Shown here in pieces: positions 54,799-64,000 of a stretch of DNA of 64,000 nt. Within the stretch, counting starts at the first letter, position 1. Each line of letters opens with the position of its first letter. Made by a program: the position numbers and the translations under genes. The notes under the pieces were generated by a model that saw nothing but the letters and a program-made list of their open reading frames with translations, was not told where the DNA came from and ran no database searches. The DNA lies in assembly GCA_024803745.1 (NCBI GenBank), contig JANJXV010000196.1, positions 1,314,501 through 1,378,500 of the forward strand, read 5' to 3'. Origin of the DNA: Megascapheus bottae. Taxonomy: Eukaryota; Chordata; Mammalia; Rodentia; Geomyidae.

Positions 54799-56515
54799 AT
54801 GATGACCTAATTTGTCACAGATTTTAGCTGCTTCCACTCTAACTTTTATAATCAGAATTGCTTCCACAATAAATATGATCTGGGCTGCTTTGTTTCTGAG
54901 CCATAATTAATCCAATAGCTTGCAAGTACTAAGGGCTACCTCCATCTTCCTTACAGAACAGAGTACAGCACCCTCCTCAGCGTGCTGGGGTTGTGACATC
55001 GTATCTCTTGAAGATGCACTGATCAAGTATGGGAAATTCAACTCTTACAGATCAAGGCAAGTGTAACAAAACTGCAGGGCTATTTTTAAGTTTATGGAGC
55101 ACTCTTACATAACATGAGAGGGTATCTAAAAGTACCCTATGTCTCACAAAAATTTTATATTTGCTGCGGCCAACTTCACTGAAAGTAGCACACTTCATTT
55201 CTTCCAAAGCCTTTGCCAGTGTGGAGGGATGTCACTGCTGGACAGAGCCACCACCATCAAAGGGACTCATGGTCCAAAATTTTCCATTCTGCAAGAATGA
55301 CCCAAAAAGCTTTCTGATTCAAAGGGCTGGAAAGGTACATATCTCCTTTCCATTCTGCCAAGATCCTGTCAAAATGTCAGGACAAGTAGCTTGGGGTATA
55401 ATGAATGTACCAGATTGCTCAAAAATGACAAAACAGTTTGAACCTAGGCAAGAAAAGCTGTGGCATAAAGTAGAAGGAACCAGGGTGACTGTACCAGGAG
55501 AGAGAGCTACAGAATAAGACCCTGAAGTGAAGAAGGGGTCTTCCAAAGAAGTCAGAGGCCACAGAGTACCAGTCTACCTTCTAGAGAACCCTGGGGATTA
55601 CTTCTAAAGAAAACCAAACTTTCCAAGGTGCAACCTCATGGGTCTCCAAGAGAAGCAGGTTGGGAAGGAATGGGAGGAGAAATCCAACTATCAGCCCTTG
55701 AGGATGGTGGGCAGAAAAGGTGTGCCTGCGAAAGAACAAGACCTGCATCCAGCTTCTCACCTATCACATTAGACTGGAAAACTTCCAAGATTAGCCTCTA
55801 AGTTTGAAGGCAACACGAAACAAACCTTGAATTTCAGACCCAGCCAGTAAGAGGAAAGAAATTGTATGTTTGAGCACTGTGCAAGAACCCAAGTGGTTCC
55901 ACACGGCATCTGAGTAAGGACATGCTCCAGCAAAACAAAAATAGAATCCAAGAAACAGCCCTGGTGAGACGGGGGAAGCCATGGCAACAGGAGCAGCCAG
56001 AAGCGGCACAGAGACCTAAAGAGCCACCCAGAGCTTCCATGTGAGGGCTCTCCTATGATTGGCAAGGGTTTTGTGCTACTTAATTATACCTCATGGCTCC
56101 GTGGTAAAATATATTTACATTACCGTAATACTGAAAATATTGCTTTCCTTATAGTAAAAATTTTAGATTAAGCTTATAGAGAAAGCCTGACGATAAATGG
56201 AAAACAGACGACAAATGTTTAGACCTTGTCAGTTTAAATCTACAACTATGACTGGCGACAGCGAGGAGCCGGGAGGCTGTTTCCTGGCTTCCCTCAGGAG
56301 CTGCAGAGCAGACACAAACTGCTCCTGTGCCCACTCCAAGCGGAGGGCCGGGAACGTCCTCAACTTCGCTTACACCCACTTGTTACTGGAGTGGGCATTT
56401 CTACATGCTTGCCTCACTCCAGGATTTGGCCGCTGCTTTCGTCTGGGGCCGGACTCAGCTTCTCTTCCTAAGCAGGCATTCCGCCTCCTGAGGCAGCCCT
56501 TTTTGCTTTAGCTTT
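54799..56515. other. Single-copy sequence
   Basis: A 118-codon plus-strand ORF (55161-55517) and short minus-strand ORFs (55769-56065) show no domain I recognise. No exon supported. Confidence 0.4.
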
Positions 56516-56725
56516 TTTTCAGGTGGGGTCACATTTCTTCTCCAGGCCGGTCAGGACCTTGATTATCTTACCTATGTCTCCTCCACAGCGGGGATCGCAG
56601 GCACATGCCACCCTCCCCAGCTTGAGCTGTAAGATGGATCCTTACAAATTTTTTGACGAGGTTGGCCTCAAACCACCATCTTCCCATCTCTACCTCCTGC
56701 ATATGTGGGATTACAGGCTGGGTTT
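56516..56725 (-). repeat. Old 7SL-like SINE, possibly dimeric, reverse
   Basis: AGGTGGGGTCACATTTCTTC, CAGCGGGGATCGCAGGCACA and, further on, GACGAGGTTGGCCTCAAACC and GTGGGATTACAGGCTGGG: two diverged reverse 7SL-type halves. Confidence 0.5.
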
Positions 56726-57224
56726 TCAACAATTACATAATTATCAGTACAGGAGCTGCTAAATAACTTTGGAATGCCCACTGCACAGATGTGCTCTCAT
56801 AAGAAGTACATGTGGACAACGGGTTATTTATTTACAATTGTGCCAACTAATAAGGGATATGTTCTGAGCAACAGCAACAGCTGGCCTGTTTCACCACCCG
56901 GTGGGCATCGTTGAGTGCTGAGTGGATCTGCATAGCCCACCACACACCGACCTGCATGTTACACACACAGGGAGGGAGTGCTCACAGAGCCGTGCGACCA
57001 AAATAATACATGATTCAATCAAGCACAAAAGGAAAGAGTGCAAGGGAGGATTCACACAGATGAACCAGGCCGCTGCCAGCAAGCACAACACTCCAGGTCA
57101 CTTACCGTCGAAACACCCTCGAAAGTACAGCAAGTTCAGTTAGTAAATGCACACCGGTGGTTAACACAACTGAGTACTGCATGTTGTTCATAACTACCTT
57201 GTTGTAATACTGTGATGGGTTTTT

Positions 57225-57445
57225 GTTGTTTGTGTTTCTGACATACCTGAGTTTGAATTCAGGGTTCCATGCTTGCTAAGCAGGAGCTCTACCATTTGAG
57301 CCACACCACCAACACCACCTTTTGTCTTTGTCATTTTTGAGATAGGGTCTCATTATTTTCCCCAGGCCAGCCTAGACTCCAGTCCTCCTCCTTACACTTC
57401 CCACATAGCTGGGATGACAGACGTGGGCTGCCGTGATAGCTTTGT
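57225..57445 (-). repeat. Old ID-like and B1-like fragments, reverse
   Basis: GAGTTTGAATTCAGGGTTCCATGCTTGCTAAG resembles a reverse ID monomer. AGATAGGGTCTCATTATTTTCCCCAGGCCAGCC to AGCTGGGATGACAG resembles a reverse 7SL monomer. Both are diverged. Confidence 0.5.
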
Positions 57446-57449
57446 ACTG

Positions 57450-58095
57450 TTTGAGCTGAGGTCTGGTGAACTTCAAGCCCCAGTCTTTCAGACCTCAGCC
57501 TCCATGCAGCTGAGATGGCTGCCATGAGCCAGCATGAGGTCACGGCTGTTCTTAACACAAGCTAGCATCACCACGCATGTGGGTAACATGTACACTGTGA
57601 CGTTACAATAGCACATCACCAGACACTAAGGAGTTTTCAGCTCAGTTACAAGTGTATAGGCTCACCGTCATACTGTCGTATGTACAATCTGTAAGTAACT
57701 AATAAGTTGTCATACATCACTACAGCACATGTCAGAACTGCTAAAAAAAAAACCATGGTAGAAGAAAAAAGGTAAAATGTAACAGTCCTAGGAAGAGGGC
57801 CCACTCTGGAAATGAACTTGTCCATGGTAAATGAAGAAACCGCAGTTAAGAGGGTGATGTGGATCAGGGGAAGAGCCTTTAGAACACACTCAGAAATACA
57901 AAGGTTTTCTCCAGAGCCGTATCCAACAGCTGAAGGACGGGGCAGCAGTAGCGGGAATGGGGCTTGTTCTAAGAGCACAGGCTGCAGGCCTGCCCACAGA
58001 GCCCAGTCAAACCAAAGGTGAGGCCAGTCACAGGATGGGACCATCTATGCCCAAGGAACAAGCTCAAACAGCTGCTCTTGTTATTTATTTATTTA
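57450..58095. other. Single-copy sequence
   Basis: A 132-codon minus-strand ORF (57646-58044) contains a hydrophobic run but no recognisable family and no splice context. Regarded as chance. Confidence 0.4.
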
Positions 58096-58268
58096 TCCTT
58101 TCCTGGGGCTTGAACGCAGGATCTGGGAACTGTCCTCAAGGCTAGAGCTCTAGCCCTTGAGCCACAGCACCACCTCAGCCTTTTCTGTATACGTGGTAGG
58201 GAGGAATTGAACCCAGGGCTTCGTGCATGCTAGGCAAGCACTCTACCACTAGGCCATGCTCCCAGCCC
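58096..58268 (-). mobile_element. IDL-Geo-like SINE, reverse
   Basis: CCTGGGGCTTGAACGCAGG, CTTGAGCCACAGCACCACC, GAGGAATTGAACCCAGGG and GCCATGCTCCCAGCCCC. Confidence 0.88.
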
Positions 58269-59390
58269 CTGCTCCTGTCTTTGTTTCCTTTTTCCACTGT
58301 GGAGAAGGGGGTGGAAGCCAGGGCTTGGATATGGTAGACTAAACCACCCTCCAGCCAGTAGTGGCGCCTTACTCAGAGGCATCCCTAAGAACACTTATCT
58401 CCACGCCCAGAACAGCCGTGTCACATAGAGAATGCCATCTCCACCCAACAAAATGCAGCACCTACAAGATCTTCAGCACCCTGGGAAGCCTCAAAGCGAC
58501 GGGCTCAGCGCCGAGGAGTATTCTTTACACGAGTTATAGATGACATGAACACGTGAAGTCGGCCCCACAAGAACGCTTAGGACCAACTTTTACAAATGTA
58601 AGAAGGTGTCTCAACTATGAAACTTAAGTCTAAGGTTCAAAACCTGAGGATGCCGAAGATGCTCTGGTGGGAGCCAACGACGGCCACCTGCAGGAGTTGG
58701 CAAGGTGACCACTGATTTACCTAAGACGCGGAGAGAGTGGGATGCTATCAGAACACCACAGCTCCTTCAGACCAAGACCTCTAGCCGGCTTCTCATTCTG
58801 GGCTCTCTCAGGAACAAGATGGGTGAGGCAGAGATAGCACAGTACTGCCACCGTTCCATTATCCAATGCCAACAGCAAACAAGGTCCTGCTGGGCCCTGT
58901 GCTGCAGGGACCCCCACGCCTCACCAAGAGCACAGGTTCCACGGCACCAAGAGGTGAGATTCAAAGCCCAGAGCCACCTGCTTAAGCAACTTTGGGATGA
59001 AAGAGCAGAGCAGTTCAAACACTGCCCATGTGGAAGTGCCATAGAGCAGATGGCAAAGGCTCTCTGCAGAGCCATCCTGCTGGCTCTGGGGTAGCCTGGT
59101 CTCTCGGGCTCCTGGTATCTCCGGGAGTACAGTGTGGGAGTGATGAGTCACTCCTCCTGCCTTCTGACACAGCTTCAGAAAGACACTTCCCTTCTGGGAT
59201 TACTCAGACTTCCCACGTGCTCTAAGGTAGCAGCTTAAGACCCACCAAAGCCTCCCTGTGCCTGTGCTCAGCTGCTACCTATTGCCAGAATGTGCCAGAA
59301 GGATGGCCACTTGTGACTGTGCATGGGTAAGCCTACTGGTCATCCTATTCATGGGAAGGGCGTGCTGGGCCCCACCTCGATTTGATCAAA
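58269..59390. other. Single-copy sequence
   Basis: Nothing recognised. Confidence 0.45.
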
Positions 59391-59524
59391 AGAATCCTGG
59401 GAAAAACATGAGAAAGGTAACCATGTTTGTGAAGTAATGCACCTTCTATCTGGCGAATAGAATGTAACCCTTGGATCAATCACAATCAAAAAGCATATTT
59501 TAAAAAATTAAAAAAAAAGAATCC
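59391..59524 (+). mobile_element. Short retroposed fragment with target duplication
   Basis: AAAAGAATCCTG occurs at 59390-59401 and again at about 59514-59525. Between them is about 110 bp ending in an A-rich tail, in part resembling the extreme L1 3' end (compare CTGATGAAGACAACTGTAACCC at 38351). It looks like a very short 5'-truncated L1-driven insertion. Confidence 0.55.
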
Positions 59525-60010
59525 TGTGGCCTTGCATTTCACCTCCTTAAAGGTGGCACTGGCACCAGGATACTGCTCCACAACGTAGGAGCCGAGTCTG
59601 ACTCTCACCCTGAAGCCTGACAACTCTAGGAAGCAGGCACACGGGAGCTGAGCTTGCGCTTGCTGAAGAGGGTCATGGGCTGTGCTGGCTTGGTGTGAGA
59701 ACTGCTTGAACTGGGAGCCGAGTCAAGGTAGTAGCAGGCAGCCACAGCCCACTCAAGCCCAGAGCCCGGAGTCTGGCAGACACGCTCAGCTGACAGCCAG
59801 CTCCCCAGGCTCTCCTCGGCTGAGACTCACCAAACGCATCCCTTCTGCACCCTTTCAAAAGCAGATGAGGAAAAAGTGAAGGATGGAGGTGGAAATTCAC
59901 ATTTTACAAAATATTTTACAATTTACTAGCACGTTTTACTCGCCAAATAACACAACTGAAGCATTCGAGCAAGTCTGCCGGGTTCGCCTTTTCATAGACA
60001 AACTAAGCCA

Positions 60011-60222
60011 AGCTGGGCGCTGGTGGCTCACGCCTGTCATCCTACCTACTCAGGAAGCTCAGATCTGAGGATCAAGGTTCAAAGCCAGCCCAGACACACA
60101 AGCCTGCAAGACTCTTATCTCACAATTAACCACCAGAAAACCAGAAGTAGTGCTGTGGCTCAAGGACAGCGCCCAGTACCAGAGTTCAAGCTCCACAACC
60201 AACAAAATAAACAAACAAAAAG
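60011..60222 (+). mobile_element. Composite 7SL/Geo SINE, best-preserved head
   Basis: AGCTGGGCGCTGGTGGCTCA, CGCCTGTCATCCTACCTACT, AGATCTGAGGATCAAGG, TCACAATTAACCACCAG, GTGCTGTGGCTCAAGG and an A-rich tail with AAACAAACAAAAA. The head closely resembles an Alu/B1-type start. Confidence 0.88.
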
Positions 60223-62180
60223 TAAGCTGAGTCTGGCCGATGTGTCTGACTCCAGCCATGTCCACTACAGTACCCAGGACACACCTGGCCTCCTCACGAC
60301 CATGAGTCGATCTGTATAAGACCTCCTGGCTGCACACGCCATTCCTTTCAAGAAGCATATCACACAGCCACCTACTTGTGACACACACCTATGGCCCCGG
60401 ATTGCAAGCTAGAGCGAATGTCTGCAGAGGTGGCCACTCCTCCTACGGACCAGATGGACCAAGAGGAGTGCGGGTGACCCATGCCCACGCCCTTTATTTC
60501 CACCAGACTACTTAGAATCTGCATCTGCTTCTGCAACTCAGCTCAGAGATAATCCCCAGGAACAAGGCTCACAGGAGCACCAAGACTGCCTCAGCCACAG
60601 CGATCGAGGCCAGCCTGTGTGCTGCTAGAGAAGCTGCCGCATGTCTGAGTAACTGATTTGACAGACAATTCCAAAGAAGACATCAGAGCAGAAGTCAAAA
60701 ATGGTCACACAATGGCGATAATCCTCGGAAGGAAACAAGGTGTTCTTACAGAAGGAGCCACGGCAGAGACGCTCGGTCCGTGGTGAGGAGGCTTTCCCTG
60801 GCACTTCACGTGCAAGAGAAACACGAAAGACCACTAAACATGCAAAGGAAATGCCGACGCTCCAGAACATCAGGGAAATGAAAATGAAAGAGTAGACACC
60901 CACTACGATACACTACCAGAAAGGCAGAAATCAGACAGGAATTCCCAAGAGATGCCCAGGGCAGGGGCGGGGGCAGAGCCCCCAGCCTCATCCACTCACA
61001 CTGAAATGTGTGCGCCTTACGGAGGCCCTGTGCTTCTGACCCAGGAAACAGTGATGACTGGAACACTTTCACTCCTAATTGCTCAAAACCAGAGGGAAAC
61101 AAATATCCACCTTCAGTAGGATGGGCAAAAGCAGGTCAACAGACGAGGAGACCCACAGCAATGAAAGCTCCGCTGCAGGCAGCTGGGGTGTGGGAGCCTT
61201 GCCTGCGCTCTCGGGTTTGTCACAAGGGACCCAGAATTCATGGAGGCATGCGGCACTCTGCCCTCTATGGACACTGCCCTCCAGAAACCTCTGTACACTC
61301 AGCCATCCAGAAGTTCCCAGTCACATCTTTGGGGGTCTTATGGACACACTACTGCACAGGTGCGACTGCTGAAAGTCTGGGTGGGGAAACCCAGCCAGGC
61401 AAGGCCCATCTGCTCCAATACGTCAGACCTCCTCTCTCTAGGGAATGGGGAAAAACTCCGCTGGAATGGAGAGGGTCTTCTGACCTCCTGTGAGACACAA
61501 CCTGTGAGATGGTGCCCCATGGCCACCAAAGACTAGGGAGGTTTGGGGCTCCTGGACTCCCAGGGTCAGGAAGGACATGCCAGGAACCATGCAGAAACAC
61601 ATAATGTGTGTACAACAAACACTACACAAGTGTCCCAACACAGAAGACACCAGGTATGTTATCTGCAGCACTGCACGAATGACCCCTCTTGTTGGGGGGT
61701 GGACAGTAGAGGTGGAAGCTGGAGTAGGTGGGAAGTCTCAATACATTCTGCTTAATTTTGCTATGGACCTCAAACTGCTTTAAAAAAAAGAAAAGGCTTT
61801 TTAAAACGTTGACATGAACAGGCATCACCAGAAGGCAGGTCCAGACCCCTGCTGCAGTGACAGCCTTTCGGCCTGGGAAGTCAATGTGTTGTGCTCTGAG
61901 AAGGCCAGCACCTACAGACACCCGACGGCGCTGTCTGAGCTGCCTGCATGGTGACTTAGCCTCAGAGGAAGGCACATCGTTAGTGCCCCGACACCACCCG
62001 GCTGCGTGCTTAGGAGTGTGCTTTCCTGTGGATGTGACACCTCTCAACAATGGACGTAGAACCCCAGCCGCTTCAAGTCACTCTGGCGAGGGAGGAAAGC
62101 AAGAGCAGGAGGCTCTGCAGTGTACGTGGCCCCCTCCCCAGAGGAGGGTGGAGACGGGCTGGGGCTGCACCCTGTGGGGC
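60223..62180. other. Single-copy sequence
   Basis: No exon or repeat family recognised; overlapping short ORFs only. Confidence 0.45.
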
Positions 62181-62500
62181 ACAGACCTGGCTGGGAGCAC
62201 AGGGGAGCAGGGGAGCAGGGTCAGGGAGGCACAGGCGGCTGGAGGGACACACAGGAGGGGCAGGATGATGGGAGACAGCTTGGGGAGCACAGGCGAAAGG
62301 GAACACTAGTTTGGGGTGGCATCGGCGTACTGCAGCTGACGAGTGCAGCTTAAAGACCACAGGGGGAGTCACCTGCTCGGGGCGGGGCACACAGGCTCAG
62401 GAATACAAGCCTGGGGCACAGGGGCTAGGAGACCTAGGCTTGGAGGGGCGGCTGTGGAGACACAGGCTCAAGGAGCCTCTAACACAGAGCGGGGAGAGGC
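62181..62500. repeat. Degenerate GC-rich repetition
   Basis: Repeated GGAGCACAGG, GGCACAGG and GGGGCACAGG motifs at irregular spacing. Possibly a decayed minisatellite. Confidence 0.4.
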
Positions 62501-62628
62501 ACCAGCTCAAGAGCTTCTGTTGTCATACCTCTACCCAGGAGATCTGATTTAATAAACACCTTTGTTAGTCCTTTACACAAGGGGTAAAAAAAAATCATCA
62601 TCTAATCAAGATAAAATGAAGTTCAACA

Positions 62629-62806
62629 GGGGCCAGGAGTTTGGCCTACTGGTAGAGTGCTTGCCTAGCATGCACAAAGGCCCGGGTTCGATTCCTGGGT
62701 ACCACATACATAGAAAAAAAGCCGGAAGTGGTAGAGCTCTAGCCTTGAGAAAGTCCAAGGACAGTGCTCAGTCCTGAGTCCAAGCCCAGGACTGGCAGAA
62801 AAAAAA
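62629..62806 (+). mobile_element. IDL-Geo-like SINE with internal deletion and target duplication
   Basis: Left monomer near consensus. The right monomer lacks the GCTGAGGCTCAA segment (AAGTGGTAGAGCTCTAG follows GCCGG directly). Flanked by AAAATGAAGTT copies with slight downstream divergence. Confidence 0.9.
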
Positions 62807-63790
62807 TGAAGTTTGACAGCAATGGCGATTAGAAATAATAAATGCCCACAGTTCCCTCAGTATGGGAACTTCCAAAGGGACTGATAAATGCTTCGATTGG
62901 TTAGGATTATTCTTCACACTGCCCTGTTAAGAAGTTTAGTCTCCCGGGAATTAAAAGATTCTGGTCAGTAGCAAGTACTAGGTTTGGCTCCTTAGGGAAA
63001 AACAAAGTAAACAAGAGACAGTGAAGACATCCCCATACACCAGCAAGCCGTCACAGGCACCGTGTCACGTGAGCATGCACCCCACTCAGACACCTGCCCC
63101 CGGCCTGGAAAACACAGCGCTCCTGGCAGCAGTCCACGCTGCTTTCCACACTAGCTGGAAACAAGGAAAAAGCAATTCCATCCAGGATAAACAGGAACCT
63201 CTCAGGGTTTGTTTCACAGACAGCCGGCCAGAAGACCAGGCCGACTGCTCACTTTCTCCTCATCTGCAGGAGTAAAGGCCAAGTGACACAAGTACAAAGT
63301 AAAGTGACCAGTTCACGTTCCTTTTCTCCCCACACCCAGCTCGAGGCGCAAAAGATGAAAATAAAAAACTTTCAAAGAGGGTGTAGGTCACATACACGTT
63401 TGCTATTTCAGCTACTGTGACTTTCCAGTGAAGGTCTAAGATGGGTAAGAAGACAGACTATCTCCCCACAGCACAGCAAAAACCCTCCTGCCCAGAACTG
63501 CCTTCTGTGGAGACCAAAGGAAAATTTCAGGGCAAACAAACTGCTTAAACCTAGCTAAGTATACCAAAGTACAGAGAAAAGAATGGAGAAGCAAAAGATG
63601 CTGACTGGTCAGGAAGTAAGCCTGCCTTCATGCCAGGCACCTGAAGACCTCTGCCCGGGGACCAGAGACCATGAACTGACCCTGCAGCGCTAGGGGTGAG
63701 AAGCACAGACCACCTCTGTGTACACAAGAGGAAGGGAAGATCACAGAACCATTCAAATGCTGGCGTCAGAAAAGCAGTTTGAAAACCTGG
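62807..63790. other. Single-copy sequence
   Basis: No gene recognised. Confidence 0.45.
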
Positions 63791-63792
63791 AT

Positions 63793-64000
63793 TCTGCTGT
63801 CTCCCATTTGCAATCCTAGCTAATAGGGGACTGAGATCTGAGGATCGTGGTGCAAAAAAGTCCATGCTACTGTTATGTCCAGTTAACCACCAAAAAGTAG
63901 GAAGTAGAGTTGTGGATCAAGTGGTAAAATGCTAGCCTTGAGCAAATAAGCCAAGTGAGAGCTCAAGACCTTGAATTCAAGCCCCTGTACTGGCACAAAA
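63793..64000 (+). mobile_element. Composite 7SL/Geo SINE, diverged, reaching window end
   Basis: CAATCCTAGCTAATAGGGGA, AGATCTGAGGATCGTGG, TGTCCAGTTAACCACC, GTGGATCAAGTGGTAAAATG and TTGAATTCAAGCCCCTGTAC, ending GGCACAAAA at the window edge. Confidence 0.8.

Noticed and set aside
57646..58044. 132-codon minus-strand ORF with a hydrophobic stretch
   Set aside because: No family recognised, no splice sites or retrocopy marks, partly AT-rich intron. Probably chance.

Overview
This is a mammalian, almost certainly rodent, genomic window lying inside the 5' part of ADARB1 (ADAR2, the double-stranded-RNA adenosine deaminase). The gene runs on the minus strand, so transcription goes from high to low coordinates. 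Recognisable coding sequence is limited to three short pieces. The first is an arginine-rich alternative N-terminal exon (30109-30208). The second is the exon with the standard start codon (3746-3820, ATG at 3773-3771). The third is the exon encoding the NLS-like region and dsRBD1 (1-414, running off the window). The rest appears to be intron or upstream flank filled with repeats. There is no sign of bacterial or viral gene organisation.

The species group is suggested by the SINEs. About 15 copies or pieces are dimers of an ID/tRNA-Ala-like left monomer and a second tRNA-like right monomer. I recognise this type, from memory, as the IDL-Geo family described in geomyoid rodents (kangaroo rats, pocket mice, pocket gophers). 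A second, composite SINE starts like a 7SL-derived element and ends like the Geo monomer. L1 fragments are also present.

Layout: 1-414 ADARB1 dsRBD1 exon. 415-3745 intron carrying the conserved ADAR2 self-editing alternative splice site (AA at 463-462, 47 nt upstream of the normal acceptor) and a possible pairing partner near 1.73-1.79 kb. 3746-3820 start-codon exon. 3821-30108 intron dominated by a 13.3-kb array (6240-19512) of about 349 copies of a 38-bp minisatellite, plus a purine-rich minisatellite (25082-26115). 30109-30208 R-domain exon. 30209-64000 further upstream sequence, probably intron, with SINEs, an L1 complex (37.3-41.4 kb), several GC-rich minisatellites and a few AT-rich blocks that look like conserved noncoding elements.

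The biology converges on autoregulation and isoform choice of an RNA editor. The standard splice gives full-length ADAR2. Editing of its own intron gives a 47-nt insertion and an 83-codon frameshifted product. The upstream exon gives a 49-residue in-frame extension with an R-domain. A giant tandem array sits in the intron between the R exon and the start exon, where it could influence splicing or chromatin. The 4,447-codon reading frame across that array follows from its period (38 is not divisible by 3) and lack of stops; it should not be annotated as a gene.
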